This document shows positions 45,134 through 55,004 of a stretch of 64,000 nt of DNA, in pieces (the first letter of the stretch is position 1; each line of letters starts with the position of its first letter). The DNA lies in assembly GCA_030523725.1 (NCBI GenBank), contig JAUNHV010000003.1, positions 1 to 64,000 on the forward strand. The letters are read 5' to 3'. Source of the stretch: Synergistaceae bacterium. GTDB taxonomy: Bacteria; Synergistota; Synergistia; Synergistales; Synergistaceae. Under the pieces are notes generated by a model. That model saw nothing but the letters and a program-made list of their open reading frames with translations. It was not told the DNA's origin and did not search any database. The translations under genes were made by a program, and so were the position numbers.

Positions 45134-46717
45134 TTGCAAAAGCTTGCACTAAATTTTATTGGAGAAAACAAAGAGAAAAAAATAGTTTTAGCAGATTATG
45201 GCACTACCATAAAAGACGCAGCAGATGAAAATGAAATTCTTCTTGCTACTCATTGTGGTGGTGCTGGCATCTGTGGCGCTTGTCGTGTAAAAATTTTGCA
45301 AGGGCATGTGTCAAACGTTACGCAAACAGAAAGACAATTTCTGAGTGAGCAAGAACTAAAGGATGGTATTCGCCTCGCTTGCAAAACAAAAATTTTGGGT
45401 GACCTTGTAATAGAAAGTTCTGTTACGGAAAGCAACATAAAAATTCTTGATTCCACAATGCCATTTGAAACAACTGCTAACGCAAATTCTGGTTTAGGTG
45501 TGGCACTTGATCTTGGAACTACGAGTGTAGTACTTACCGTTTTGGATATAAAGAACGGGCAAAATCTAGGCTATACTTCCTTTGCTAACCCGCAAGCCAC
45601 ATTTGGAAGTGACGTTATGTCGCGTATTGCTTCTGTGTCAAGCAATCCTGCTAACTTACAAAAAATGCAACAGTCTTTGCTTGATTCTCTGGTTGTATCT
45701 ATAACTGAACTCTTGCGAAAGAATAACAGATCCGAAGAGGAAATAACGAAAATTGTTGTAAGCGGTAACACCGTCATGCAACACATTTTGGTTGGGGAGT
45801 CCCCCGTTTCCATGGGAAGCACTCCATACATAAGTTCTTTCTTGTATCACCAGCCAATCAAAGCAGACAAATTTAGCTTACCTTTTGAAAAGGCTAAAAC
45901 TTATTTTGTACCAAACATCTCTGCCTTTGTCGGTGGAGATGTGACATCTGGTTTAACTGCGCTTAATTTTGACCAAACAAATAAAAAAGAAGCAACTCTT
46001 TTTATCGACCTAGGCACAAATAACGAAATGGTATTATTGGCAAAGGGACAAATTCTTGCAACTGCAACTGCTGCTGGTCCTGCCTTTGAGGGGGCTGGAA
46101 TTTCGTGTGGTGTGCGAGCTACAAGCGGTGCCATTTGCTCTGTCTCATTTGAAAATGGTAAGTTTGTAACACACACCATTGACAACTCTGATGCGATAGG
46201 ACTTTGCGGCTCAGGCATGATAGATTGCCTTGCACTTTTCCTTGAAAATAATATCATGGAAAAAAACGGCAGTTTAAATCCTGATAATCCATTTGTTTGC
46301 AAAAATGAAAATGGGGTTTTGCAAGTAGTTTTAACCGAAGAAAAGGGAAAGAAAAAAGTTTATATCACACAAAAAGACATCAGGTCTCTCCAGCTTGTAA
46401 TAGCTTCTATAAAGGCAGGAGTAAAAATTCTTCTGAAAGAAGCAAAAATAGATAAGCAGGAAATGAATAAAATTTATTTGGCTGGTGCTTTTGGCAATTA
46501 CATAGATATTGCAAATGCACGGGTTATTGGGCTTTTGCCTGCTTGTGAGGCAGAGATAATAAGTGCAAAGAACACATCTTTACTGGGTGCAATTCAAGCT
46601 ATTTTACAAAATAATTTTTTGCCTCGTGCGATAACACTATCGAAAATAGTAAAATCGTTAAATCTTGCGAATGAAGCAGATTTCCAAGAAAATTTCATAA
46701 ATTCTCTTGATTTCTAG
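45134..46717 (+). CDS. Corrinoid-protein reductive activator (RACE-type ASKHA ATPase)
   Basis: This 527-residue protein matches the ATP-dependent reductive activators of corrinoid proteins (RamA/RACo-like, DUF4445). An N-terminal plant-type [2Fe-2S] domain has Cys41, Cys47, Cys50 and Cys83. The ASKHA core follows: VALDLGTTSVVLTVLD, FIDLGTNNEMVLL and LAGAFGNYIDIANA. It donates an electron to Co(II) corrinoids, using ATP. The start is TTG, with CTGGAGAGTAAAA upstream. A MetH-activation-like gene starts 19 bases after it. Confidence 0.9.
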   Translation: MQKLALNFIGENKEKKIVLADYGTTIKDAADENEILLATHCGGAGICGACRVKILQGHVSNVTQTERQFLSEQELKDGIRLACKTKILGDLVIESSVTESNIKILDSTMPFETTANANSGLGVALDLGTTSVVLTVLDIKNGQNLGYTSFANPQATFGSDVMSRIASVSSNPANLQKMQQSLLDSLVVSITELLRKNNRSEEEITKIVVSGNTVMQHILVGESPVSMGSTPYISSFLYHQPIKADKFSLPFEKAKTYFVPNISAFVGGDVTSGLTALNFDQTNKKEATLFIDLGTNNEMVLLAKGQILATATAAGPAFEGAGISCGVRATSGAICSVSFENGKFVTHTIDNSDAIGLCGSGMIDCLALFLENNIMEKNGSLNPDNPFVCKNENGVLQVVLTEEKGKKKVYITQKDIRSLQLVIASIKAGVKILLKEAKIDKQEMNKIYLAGAFGNYIDIANARVIGLLPACEAEIISAKNTSLLGAIQAILQNNFLPRAITLSKIVKSLNLANEADFQENFINSLDF

Positions 46718-46736
46718 GAGTCAAAAAGGAATAAAA

Positions 46737-47453
46737 ATGGAATTAACCTATTGCACTTTGAAAAACAAAACAAAAAAGGTCTTTGTCCCGTGCGAGGCTA
46801 ACCTTACTTCGCTTGATGAATTTTATGCACACCAAGCCCCATCTAGGCAAGAGGACTATCTTGCCTTTAAAGAACACTGGGGAACAGGACAAAAAAATTT
46901 TTTTGCACCAAGAGCAGCAGCAAAGCAGTTAAATAAGAAAGAAATTGCCGAGTTTGGCTTTGACCTAAGTGACAAATTATTTTTTGGAGCACAAAAGGTT
47001 TATGCGGCAGTTTGGACATTGGGTAATGCACTTGAGAATTATGTAAATTACCTTATGGCAAATAACAATCTTACTGCAGGTCTTATGCTTGATGTAGCTG
47101 GCTCCGTTGCTTTGCGTAACATAAGGCATGACCTTATTAACTGGGTTGACACACATTCTCGTGGCAAGGCTCGTTTCGTTTGCGCTGAATATTACCCAGG
47201 GCTAAAGGTTTTCCCTTTGAAATTTGTTCCACGAGTTTTAGAAATTACTGACGCTTACAACATATTGGGGGTTTCTGCTAGCGAAAATTGTTTTTTGACC
47301 CCAGCAAAGACAAAATGTGCTTTCTTCTTTTTAGGACAAGAAGCACATAAAACTGCCCCTATTCGCTGTATTCCATGTTTGGATAAAAAATGTCTCTATT
47401 GGCAGATGGGCGGATGCCATATGCTCTTCCTGGATGACGCACCAACTCACTAA
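46737..47453 (+). CDS. MetH-activation-domain-like protein
   Basis: This 238-residue protein resembles the vitamin-B12-dependent methionine synthase activation domain, which binds SAM to re-methylate inactive cobalamin. It ends with a cysteine group (CIPCLDKKCLYWQMGGC) that may hold an iron-sulfur cluster. AAAGGAATAAAA fits the ATG at 46737 better than the upstream start that overlaps the reductive activator. No MetH is visible, so it may serve a separate corrinoid methyltransferase. Assignment is fairly sure, partners unknown. Confidence 0.7.
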   Translation: MELTYCTLKNKTKKVFVPCEANLTSLDEFYAHQAPSRQEDYLAFKEHWGTGQKNFFAPRAAAKQLNKKEIAEFGFDLSDKLFFGAQKVYAAVWTLGNALENYVNYLMANNNLTAGLMLDVAGSVALRNIRHDLINWVDTHSRGKARFVCAEYYPGLKVFPLKFVPRVLEITDAYNILGVSASENCFLTPAKTKCAFFFLGQEAHKTAPIRCIPCLDKKCLYWQMGGCHMLFLDDAPTH

Positions 47454-47492
47454 AATCGACAAATTTACCATTACATACTTTGTTGAAAATTA

Positions 47493-47501
47493 TGCTATAC
47501 T
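47493..47501 (+). promoter_or_regulatory. Extended -10 promoter before trxB
   Basis: TATGCTATACT provides TG one base before TATACT. The trxB start is about 60 bases downstream. Confidence 0.4.
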
Positions 47502-47559
47502 CTAATGTGTCTTTGGCAGATGAGGATAGCCAAAAAATTGTAAATTGCGAGGCATAATC

Positions 47560-48483
47560 ATGAGAAATTTTGACGTAGCAATAATTGGAGCAGGACCAGC
47601 GGGACTCACAGCAGCGGTCTATGCTCGTCGTGCCGGACTTACAACAGTTGTGATAGAGAAAACTGTAGCAGGCGGACAGATAAACATAACAGATGAAATA
47701 GAAAACTGGCCAGGAACGCAAAAAATGAAGGGGTCAGACCTTGGTCGTAGTTTCAAAGAACACGCGTTGAGTTTCGGCGTTGAACTCCTTATGACAGAGG
47801 TAAAACGCATAGAAAAAACACAATATGAAAAGAAAAAAATTGTAGTAACAACAGATGGCGAGATAGAAGCCGGCTCAGTTATCCTTGCCACTGGAGCTCA
47901 TTTTAAAAAACTTGGCGTCAAGGGAGAAGCAGAATTCACCGGCATGGGAGTTTCTTACTGTGCTGTTTGTGATGCTCCTTTCTTTGAGGGGCTTAGCGTA
48001 GCCGTTGTTGGTGGTGGCAATGTCGCAGTGGAAGAAGCATGTTACCTCACAAATTTTGCAAACAAGGTTTATATCATTCATAGACGTGATGAGTTCCGTG
48101 CTGATTACGCAGCAAGCAAGAAAGCTCTTGGTAATAAAAAAATTGTTCCTGTTTGGGACAGTGTAGTGGAAAGTATAGACGGAACGGATTTTGTTGAAGG
48201 TATAACTGTAAAAAACGTCAAATCTGGTGAAACAAAAAAACTAGAGGTTTCCGGAGTGTTTGTATTTATTGGCACAGAACCTAACACGGCGATTTTGCAA
48301 GACAGCAATTTGAATATAGAAACAACAAATGGTGGCTGGATAAAAACAACAGAAAAGATGGAGACAACAGAGGCAGGTGTTTTTGCTGCAGGTGACCTGC
48401 GAGACAAATTCCTCCGCCAAGTTGTAACAGCAGCCTCAGACGGTGCAATCGCTGCCATGAGCGCATATCAGTTTTTGAAATAA
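47560..48483 (+). CDS. trxB: Thioredoxin reductase
   Basis: This 307-residue flavoprotein reduces thioredoxin with [21 protein letters not shown] binds [12 protein letters not shown] carries the redox cysteines, and [12 protein letters not shown] binds [13 protein letters not shown] is the second FAD motif. The TTG at 47545 in the same frame is rejected; the ATG at 47560 has GCGAGG upstream. A fic gene starts one base after its stop. No thioredoxin gene is adjacent. Confidence 0.95.
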   Translation: MRNFDVAIIGAGPAGLTAAVYARRAGLTTVVIEKTVAGGQINITDEIENWPGTQKMKGSDLGRSFKEHALSFGVELLMTEVKRIEKTQYEKKKIVVTTDGEIEAGSVILATGAHFKKLGVKGEAEFTGMGVSYCAVCDAPFFEGLSVAVVGGGNVAVEEACYLTNFANKVYIIHRRDEFRADYAASKKALGNKKIVPVWDSVVESIDGTDFVEGITVKNVKSGETKKLEVSGVFVFIGTEPNTAILQDSNLNIETTNGGWIKTTEKMETTEAGVFAAGDLRDKFLRQVVTAASDGAIAAMSAYQFLK

Positions 48484-48484
48484 A

Positions 48485-49018
48485 ATGACAACACTAGATG
48501 CAAAAAGCCTTACACAGGCGCAAAAACTTTTTGAGAGCGGTGCAATAGACACAATTCCTGTTGGGACTGTGGCAGGGCTATGTGAAATTCACCGTTATAT
48601 TTTTGACGGGCTATACGATTTTGCAGGGCAGATAAGAATAAAAAACATTTCAAAGGGAAATTTTCGTTTTGCTAATTCTCTTTACTTGAAAGAAATTTTG
48701 TCAGTAATTGAGGCGATGCCAGAAAATTCATTTGAAGAAATTATTGCAAAATATGTTGAAATGAACATTGCACATCCCTTTATGGAGGGAAATGGTAGGG
48801 CAACAAGGATTTGGCTTGATATGATGCTAAAACGTTCTCTCGGTCGTGTAGTGGATTGGAGAGTTGTGCCAAAAGACGCATATCTGTCCAGTATGGAAAG
48901 AAGCCCTGTAAATGACCTTGAGATACGAGTCCTCATAGAGGCTGCGTTAACGGGCGATACAAAAAACAGAAAAATAATCTTCAAGGGATTAGAACAATCC
49001 TACCTTTATGAAGAATAG
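48485..49018 (+). CDS. Fic-domain protein, probable class III AMP-transferase
   Basis: This 177-residue Fic enzyme has the full catalytic motif [12 protein letters not shown] at residues 97-108, so nucleotide transfer to a target Tyr, Ser or Thr is expected. The C-terminal tail QSYLYEE gives the S-x3-E arrangement (S172, E176) found in class III Fic proteins, where the Glu blocks ATP binding until relieved. The usual G/N after the Glu is E here. There is no antitoxin gene. It starts two bases after trxB with no clear ribosome site. The target is unknown. Confidence 0.85.
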   Translation: MTTLDAKSLTQAQKLFESGAIDTIPVGTVAGLCEIHRYIFDGLYDFAGQIRIKNISKGNFRFANSLYLKEILSVIEAMPENSFEEIIAKYVEMNIAHPFMEGNGRATRIWLDMMLKRSLGRVVDWRVVPKDAYLSSMERSPVNDLEIRVLIEAALTGDTKNRKIIFKGLEQSYLYEE

Positions 49019-49161
49019 ACCACCTCGATACAAGCACTCAAATATTTCTAAGGTCGTCCAATGAATTACTGTCTTAACCCACCCTGCTGCTTCACAATAA
49101 GCTATAGCATAAAAAATTAAGTTGGTAGAATAATAATAACCAGGAAAGAGAGGAAGATCTT

Positions 49162-50277
49162 TTGAACGTTAATTCTTTGAACAAAAAAACATATTTGGAG
49201 ATAATGCGAGCCATAGCAATAATATTTGTTCTTTTTAATCACTCTTTAGGGTTTACTTTGTTTTTTAAATTTAACCCATGGTCATTCAATTTCTTCACTG
49301 CACTGATTTTATCGCTTTTTTGTAGATTTGCAGTTCCATTGTTTTTTATGATATCGGGTGCCTTGACACTAAAGCGGAATTACTCTGTCAAAGATTTGAT
49401 TAACAAATTTTTACTGTTTGCATCAATACTGGTGATTTGGAGTGCTGTATATTATATTCGAGACCGTGTCATACACCACCTGCCCTGGTATACATGGGCA
49501 TCTTGTAAAGAATTTATAAAAACGCTATATTCAAAGGAACACAGTCCGCATTTATGGTTTCTTTATGCATATTTAGCCTTTATTGCTTCGATTCCATTTC
49601 TTCAATCCATGTGTTCTAAATTAGAGAATAGGTGGTTTAAATTTATGGCTGTAATTGGAACTGGATTTAGTATTCTTGTCATGCTAGAGTATGCCCTTTT
49701 TAGGGGAAGTACAACAATTAATCCAAATATTAAACCTAAATGGATGCTATACATGATGTTTTTTTATCCGTGTCTCGGCTATTATTTGGATCATAGGATT
49801 AGCACTAAAAATATTCATTGGAATAAAATTATATTATTGTGGGTACTAAATTTTGCAATCTTACTCCTGGGGGCATATGTCACTACTCTTAAAAGTATAA
49901 ATCTCGGTTCCCCTACAGAAGTAACGCCTGAAGTATTTCATTTTGACATGCACGCTTCAATAATTTGTGCTCCCGTCATATTTGTCTCCATTAAAAAATT
50001 ATTTGCAGTCTCAGAAGAACAACAAGTCAAGCCGGTTGAAACTAAACTTTTGACAATGCTTAAATGGATTGGCAACCATAGTTTTGGTATTTATTTGTTA
50101 CATCTTCTTATCCAAGATTTGGCCTGTATGAAAAATTTATATTTTTGCGTTCTACATAGAAGGATATTTTTTCATCACATGATTTCCGTATTGTTTTTTG
50201 TGGTTATTTTGACCTTCATCTGCGGTCTAATAACTTCTCTTTTAAGACGAATACCTGTTATAAGGCGTCTAATATAG
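49162..50277 (+). CDS. Acyltransferase 3 family membrane protein
   Basis: This 371-residue protein has about ten membrane helices and belongs to the acyltransferase-3 family (OafA/WecH-like), which acetylates or acylates extracellular sugars. The family motif E-x-x-R near the first helix is here EIMRAIAIIFVLFNHSL with the conserved His. The start is TTG, supported by AGAGGAAGATCT. An acetylation role on the glycans made by the neighbouring GT genes is plausible. The gene stands with an independent 140-bp leader in which I see nothing further. Confidence 0.8.
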   Translation: MNVNSLNKKTYLEIMRAIAIIFVLFNHSLGFTLFFKFNPWSFNFFTALILSLFCRFAVPLFFMISGALTLKRNYSVKDLINKFLLFASILVIWSAVYYIRDRVIHHLPWYTWASCKEFIKTLYSKEHSPHLWFLYAYLAFIASIPFLQSMCSKLENRWFKFMAVIGTGFSILVMLEYALFRGSTTINPNIKPKWMLYMMFFYPCLGYYLDHRISTKNIHWNKIILLWVLNFAILLLGAYVTTLKSINLGSPTEVTPEVFHFDMHASIICAPVIFVSIKKLFAVSEEQQVKPVETKLLTMLKWIGNHSFGIYLLHLLIQDLACMKNLYFCVLHRRIFFHHMISVLFFVVILTFICGLITSLLRRIPVIRRLI

Positions 50278-50320
50278 GCATCTTTACGTCAAGATAATTG
50301 ATAGCAAAAAGGAGCGGGAA

Positions 50321-51217
50321 ATGAAATTAAGTGAATTTGTAAAAAAGATCGAAGAAATAATGCCGCTTTCCACACAGGAAGACTGGGACAATTCTGGTCT
50401 TTTGGTGAGTGGGCAAAAAGACAAAGAGATAACAAAGATTGCTCTTGCGCTTGACGCCACGCCAGAAAACGTAGCAAAAGCGAAGGAGATGGGCTCAGAG
50501 TTACTTTTGAGCCACCACCCTATCATCTATTCTCCACTCAAAAACATTTGCGGTGGAAGCCTTGTTAACGATACAATAATTTCTGCCTTAAAGAACGATA
50601 TCGCAATTTACTCCTGTCACACTCCATTTGACAGTGCAGCTAGAGGCGTTAATTTTGGCTTTGCAACTCTTATGGGGCTTGAGAACATCACGCCACTTGC
50701 CCCCTGTAATAACAAAGCATATGGTCTTGGCGTCTGGGGAGAATTGCCGGAAGCATTAGACTCAAAGGGGCTTGCCCTTATATTAAAAGAGAAATGTCAC
50801 CAAAAGAATTTCGTCTTCTATGGTTTTGATGAATTAAAAACAAACAGACGTGTGAAAAAAATTGCTATTGTCGGTGGTGGAGCTGCAAGCATGTGGGGTT
50901 TTGCAAAAAGCGTCAATGCAAATTGCTATATCACGGCGGATTTAACCTATCACTACAGAGAAGCAGCACTCTATGAGGGACTTGCAATCGTTGGAGCAGA
51001 CCACGGAGAAATGGAAGGGGCGACAATCCCCTTCCTAAAGCAGCTTGCAGAGGAAGCAACAGGTCTTCCTGTGGAGCAGATAGAAAACAATGGCACAGAT
51101 TTTTCCTATGGTCTTGAGCTTTACAAACTTGCGTCAAAGACTAAAGATACACCCTTAAAAGACGATCCTTTAATGAAATTACTTTCAAACGGAGTTAGTA
51201 TCAAGACTAGATTCTAA
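50321..51217 (+). CDS. Nif3-like dinuclear metal hexameric protein
   Basis: This 298-residue protein matches the Nif3/YqfO family. Metal-binding motifs are SHHPIIY, CHTPFDSAARG and HGEMEG. The family is proposed to include GTP cyclohydrolase-type activities but the role is not settled. AAAGGAGCGGGAA precedes the ATG. It may be co-transcribed with the acyltransferase, 43 bp upstream, and is followed by a terminator. Confidence 0.9.
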   Translation: MKLSEFVKKIEEIMPLSTQEDWDNSGLLVSGQKDKEITKIALALDATPENVAKAKEMGSELLLSHHPIIYSPLKNICGGSLVNDTIISALKNDIAIYSCHTPFDSAARGVNFGFATLMGLENITPLAPCNNKAYGLGVWGELPEALDSKGLALILKEKCHQKNFVFYGFDELKTNRRVKKIAIVGGGAASMWGFAKSVNANCYITADLTYHYREAALYEGLAIVGADHGEMEGATIPFLKQLAEEATGLPVEQIENNGTDFSYGLELYKLASKTKDTPLKDDPLMKLLSNGVSIKTRF

Positions 51218-51231
51218 TTTACAAAATAAAC

Positions 51232-51263
51232 GAGGATTATATGCCTTGTGGTATCTAATCCTC
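51232..51263 (+). terminator. Terminator after the Nif3 gene
   Basis: GAGGATTA and TAATCCTC arms with a 16-nt loop, then ATTTTTA. No gene is visible between here and the next terminator. Confidence 0.65.
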
Positions 51264-51341
51264 ATTTTTAGCTTTTGTGAAAGTATGCTTATAGTATTGG
51301 TAAGACTAAAGTAACACACCACATGCTTACCTAAAAATTAA

Positions 51342-51385
51342 ACAAGACACTGCAAAAATATAATTTTACAGTGTCTTGTTTTTTT
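51342..51385 (+). terminator. Second, stronger intrinsic terminator
   Basis: ACAAGACACTG pairs with CAGTGTCTTGT, followed by TTTTTTT. It is about 80 bp beyond the previous terminator and could end an independent short transcript. Confidence 0.85.
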
Positions 51386-51410
51386 ATTCTTTATATCAGC
51401 TCTGACGTAG

Positions 51411-51470
51411 CCTTGACGGCTTTACGTTAGCCGCGTAGCGGCGCTTATGGCTAATGTTTTCGTTATGGCT
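51411..51470 (-). repeat. GCCATAA/GCTAACATAA hairpin repeat, inverted copy
   Basis: On the minus strand: TTAGCCATAAGCGCC, a GCCGC/GCGGC hairpin, then GCTAACGTAAAGCC and GTCAAGGCTACG. From 51471 to 51535 the sequence contains CATAGAG-type short repeats of the same family. Confidence 0.65.
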
Positions 51471-51535
51471 ATTTTTTGTCGACAAAGCCGACAACTCTAA
51501 GTTCTCTATGTCCTCTATGGCAAAAAAGGTTTTAT

Positions 51536-51642
51536 AAAAATCTCAAATTTTCTTATAATCTAGTAGCGTTTTAGCCTTGCTATTACTAAAGTTCGAGATT
51601 TTTGATGTAAACAAAAGTTCACATAATTTTCATATTGATTTT
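51536..51642 (-). repeat. X repeat, inverted copy
   Basis: Reverse complement of 1621-1727 with three mismatches over 107 bp. It is immediately next to a hairpin repeat at 51643, in the same relative order as the copy near the Rpn gene. Confidence 0.85.
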
Positions 51643-51690
51643 TTCTTTATGTTAGCTTGGCGGAAGCCAAGTGCTCATGGCAAAGACATA
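51643..51690 (-). repeat. Hairpin repeat adjoining the X repeat
   Basis: Minus strand: GCCATGAGCACTTGGC, TTCC, GCCAAG, then GCTAACATAAAG. It corresponds to the hairpin at 1553-1620 but has a different stem. Confidence 0.65.
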
Positions 51691-51702
51691 CCTACGTAAA
51701 GC

Positions 51703-51733
51703 AAAAAGCCGCTGGTTTAACCAGCGACTTTTT
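51703..51733 (-). terminator. Terminator of the LpxB-like gene
   Basis: CGCTGGTT/AACCAGCG hairpin flanked by A and T tracts, directly at the stop codon. Confidence 0.8.
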
Positions 51734-52956
51734 TATCTTATACCATGAATAATGTATTCCCCTATTACTTCATCCGCTCCTGTATCAAACGGAATATCCT
51801 TGTAGCTATTTTTGATTCTTTCAAGAGTGCCCATATCAAGCAGATATTGTTCAATAATTTTTGCACAGTCATCTTCCCAGAGGACACGACGGATTTCTGG
51901 CACGATTTGTTTTTTTGCTAATATATTTGGAAGGGAAGCAAAATCCAAATTTTTGTTTATTTTTTCTATAATAAGCCTTTTTAATTTTCTTGTTAAAGCG
52001 CAATTTGGAATGAGTCCAAGAAGTCCGTCAAGTGGAATTTCTTCTGCATAGTTTGTCGGGGCAAGGCAAATTAAAGGTGTGCCAAGGTATGCAATTTGTA
52101 AATTGTTTGTACCAGGGAATGCCACCGCCATGGTTGCATTCTTTATCTCGTCAAACGTGTTTTGCTTAACAATGTCTACAAAAAAGTCATCGGTTATCTT
52201 TATGAGATCAATTCTATCTCCCTCAATATATTCATAGCCAGCATTTTTTATGCTCTTTGCGTAAATTTCTTTTTTTGCGGTTGGGGCTAGCGGAAAAAAG
52301 ATAGAGAGCTTAGGAAGTCTTTTATGAAGAAGCTCTGCCACCTTTGGATAGAATGCAAAAGCTCTTTCATATTCAAATGGGCGAGACCCTGGCAAGATTG
52401 CAAGCCGAATTTTTGAATTATTGCCTTTTTTTTCTTTTTTTTCTTCAACCCTTGTATCATCTTTTGGTGGCACGGATTTTCCCGTTAACTTCACGCTGTC
52501 CAAAATCAAATTTCCTGCCAGCGAATATTTGTCTTGAGGAAGAACCTTTGCAAATTTTTCTGCGGTTTCCCTGTTAGGGACGAAGTAGTGTGACACAAAG
52601 CGTTTAAATTTGGGACGCTTAGTATAGATTAACCAGCTATAGCCAGTCTTTATGTGGAGCAGGAACCCCCACATGGGATCTCCACCAAGTTGAAGTATTA
52701 GCGGTAAATCACATTGACCTTTTTTAACCTTTATAGTTTTTGTTTTTAAAAATTGCCACATTGTGATAACATCTTGTACTCCAATTGAGAGAGCTGCCTG
52801 TCTTTCACCACCACTTGCATAGGGACAAGGGAGAGTAACAGCGATAATTTTTAGCTCTGGAGCGTGTTGCCTCAGGTATAGCACGACTGGAGCCATCCAG
52901 CCCGAAAGTTCTCCGGGGGAGTTAACAAGAACGTATAGCATTTTTTTGCCTCTCAC
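51733..52956 (-). CDS. Lipid-A-disaccharide synthase-related protein
   Basis: This 407-residue protein resembles LpxB (GT19) and its related cyanobacterial-type group. The opening VNSPGELSGWMAPVVLYL and later LPCPYASGGERQAAL are family-like, and LAILPGSRPFEYERAF and VAFPGTNNLQIAYLGTP form the UDP-sugar side. A Lys/Glu-rich insert near residue 170 splits the two lobes. The GTG start has AGGAGGGTGAAAGC upstream, a strong site. It is divergent from gyrB. It may act in lipid A or another glycolipid; the match to true LpxB is only partial. Confidence 0.72.
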   Translation of the reverse strand: MRGKKMLYVLVNSPGELSGWMAPVVLYLRQHAPELKIIAVTLPCPYASGGERQAALSIGVQDVITMWQFLKTKTIKVKKGQCDLPLILQLGGDPMWGFLLHIKTGYSWLIYTKRPKFKRFVSHYFVPNRETAEKFAKVLPQDKYSLAGNLILDSVKLTGKSVPPKDDTRVEEKKEKKGNNSKIRLAILPGSRPFEYERAFAFYPKVAELLHKRLPKLSIFFPLAPTAKKEIYAKSIKNAGYEYIEGDRIDLIKITDDFFVDIVKQNTFDEIKNATMAVAFPGTNNLQIAYLGTPLICLAPTNYAEEIPLDGLLGLIPNCALTRKLKRLIIEKINKNLDFASLPNILAKKQIVPEIRRVLWEDDCAKIIEQYLLDMGTLERIKNSYKDIPFDTGADEVIGEYIIHGIR

Positions 52957-52973
52957 GCTTTCACCCTCCTTGC

Positions 52974-53002
52974 TTGCTTTTGTGAGGTTTTTATAGTAAA
53001 AT
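52974..53002 (+). promoter_or_regulatory. Promoter of gyrB
   Basis: TTGCTT (52974-52979) and TAAAAT (52997-53002) are 17 bp apart. The LpxB-like gene starts divergently nearby. Confidence 0.5.
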
Positions 53003-53064
53003 CTACATGAATTTGTGAAGGTATTTTAACATAACGGTATGGATTTTTGTAGAAGGAGTTTATG

Positions 53065-54993
53065 ATGGAAGATACGAATTTTAACGTTGATACGACAGCA
53101 CAGGAATATTCAGCGAAAGATATTCATGTCCTTGAAGGATTAGAAGCTGTTCGCAAACGCCCTGGCATGTATATTGGTGACCAGGGAGTGAGAGGACTTC
53201 ACCATCTTGTCTATGAAGTAGTTGACAACTCAATAGACGAGAGCCTTGCTGGTTACTGCGACACTATAGATATTTCCATAAACGAAGGTGACAGTATCAC
53301 CGTAACAGATAATGGACGTGGTATTCCAACAGAACGCCACGAAACAGGTAAATCCGCAGCAGAAGTTGTTTTAACCATTCTCCATGCAGGAGGAAAGTTC
53401 GACAAATCCGCTTACAAGGTTTCTGGTGGTCTTCACGGTGTTGGTATTTCTGTTGTTAATGCCCTTTCAACTTGGCTTGAGCTTACAATTTGCAGAAATG
53501 GAAAAATTCACCATCAGCGCTACGAAAAGGGACATCCCGTAACAGAGCTTGAAGTTGTCGGCGATACAGACAAACGCGGAACAAGCGTAACCTTCAAACC
53601 TGACGATACAATCTTTACAGAAACGGTTTACCAAGCTGACATCTTGAAAGCTAGACTTCGTGAACTAGCGTTCCTTAATCCACATGTAACGATAAATTTT
53701 GAAGATAAACGAGCCGGCAAGGAAATGAAAAAAACTTACCATTTCCCTGGTGGTATCGAATCATTTGTTGAATATCTCAACCGTGATAAGGAACTCCTTT
53801 TTAAACCACCTCTAGTTATCAGGGGAGAAAAGGATGACACGGCTGTCGAGGTTGCAATCCAATACAATACAACATACCAGGAAAGACTCTATGGCTTTGT
53901 TAACCTCATCAATACAACCGAGGGCGGTACACACATTGCAGGTTTTCGTACAGCCTTAACAAGAGCCATAAACGACGAGGCACGTCGTCAAAAGATATTA
54001 AAAGACAAAGATGCAAACCTATCAGGGGATGACCTCAAGGAAGGACTAACCGCTGTCATTTCTGTCAAGGTTATGGAGCCTCAGTTTGAAGGGCAGACAA
54101 AAACAAAGCTTGGCAACAATGAAGTTAAGGGCATTGTTGACTCTGTTCTTTATGACGGAATGAAGGCAATATTAGAAGATAGACCGGAAATTATTAAGCC
54201 GATTGTGGACACCGCTATCAAGGCTCGTCAAGCACGTGAAGCAGCCAAAAAGGCTCGTGAACTAGTCCGCCGAAAGGGTGTAATGTCCGGCTTGCAGCTT
54301 CCTGGCAAACTTGCAGACTGTTCAAACAGAAATCCAGCCGACTGCGAGATATACATAGTTGAGGGAGACTCCGCAGGTGGTAGCGCCAAGCAGGGCAGAA
54401 ACAGAGAATTTCAAGCAATTTTGCCTTTGCGCGGTAAAATCCTAAATGTTGAAAAGGCGCGTCTTGAAAAGATTTTGGGAAGCGAGACAATAAAGAACAT
54501 TGTTTTAGCTCTTGGATGTGGCGTAGGTGATGACTTCAAGGAAGAAAAACTTCGTTATCACAAGATTTTCCTCATGGCTGATGCTGATGTTGACGGTGCC
54601 CACATCAGGACACTGCTTCTCACGCTTTTCTTCCGTTACATGCCACAGATAATAGAGAATGGTTACCTTTATGTTGCTCAGCCACCACTGTACCGTGTGC
54701 AGTGTGGAAAGGATGTAACATACTGCTACACTGAAAAGGAAATGAAAGACGCACAGGGCAGAGCAGAGGGCAGAAAGTGTGAAGTCCAACGCTATAAAGG
54801 ACTTGGTGAAATGAACGCAGAACAACTTTGGGATACAACAATGAACCCAGAAAAACGCATCATTAACCGTGTCACTGTGCGAGACGCTATAGAAGCAGAT
54901 GAGCTTTTTGATATTCTCATGGGTGACCTTGTTGAACCACGCAGAAAGTTTATTGAAGAACACGCAAAAGACGTTCAGAATTTGGATATATAA
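53065..54993 (+). CDS. gyrB: DNA gyrase subunit B
   Basis: This 642-residue subunit drives ATP-dependent negative supercoiling. The GHKL ATP site is [21 protein letters not shown] and [36 protein letters not shown]-type TOPRIM residues and [12 protein letters not shown] follow, and [13 protein letters not shown] binds metal. Two ATGs occur in tandem; the second (53065) has AAGGAG at better spacing. The length is normal. gyrA, recF and dnaA are not adjacent, so gyrB is away from the usual origin cluster. Confidence 0.97.
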   Translation: MEDTNFNVDTTAQEYSAKDIHVLEGLEAVRKRPGMYIGDQGVRGLHHLVYEVVDNSIDESLAGYCDTIDISINEGDSITVTDNGRGIPTERHETGKSAAEVVLTILHAGGKFDKSAYKVSGGLHGVGISVVNALSTWLELTICRNGKIHHQRYEKGHPVTELEVVGDTDKRGTSVTFKPDDTIFTETVYQADILKARLRELAFLNPHVTINFEDKRAGKEMKKTYHFPGGIESFVEYLNRDKELLFKPPLVIRGEKDDTAVEVAIQYNTTYQERLYGFVNLINTTEGGTHIAGFRTALTRAINDEARRQKILKDKDANLSGDDLKEGLTAVISVKVMEPQFEGQTKTKLGNNEVKGIVDSVLYDGMKAILEDRPEIIKPIVDTAIKARQAREAAKKARELVRRKGVMSGLQLPGKLADCSNRNPADCEIYIVEGDSAGGSAKQGRNREFQAILPLRGKILNVEKARLEKILGSETIKNIVLALGCGVGDDFKEEKLRYHKIFLMADADVDGAHIRTLLLTLFFRYMPQIIENGYLYVAQPPLYRVQCGKDVTYCYTEKEMKDAQGRAEGRKCEVQRYKGLGEMNAEQLWDTTMNPEKRIINRVTVRDAIEADELFDILMGDLVEPRRKFIEEHAKDVQNLDI

Positions 54994-55004
54994 AAATATC
55001 AAAA

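Noticed and set aside
52957-53064. Replication origin near gyrB
   Set aside because: No DnaA boxes cluster here, and dnaA, dnaN and recF are not adjacent.
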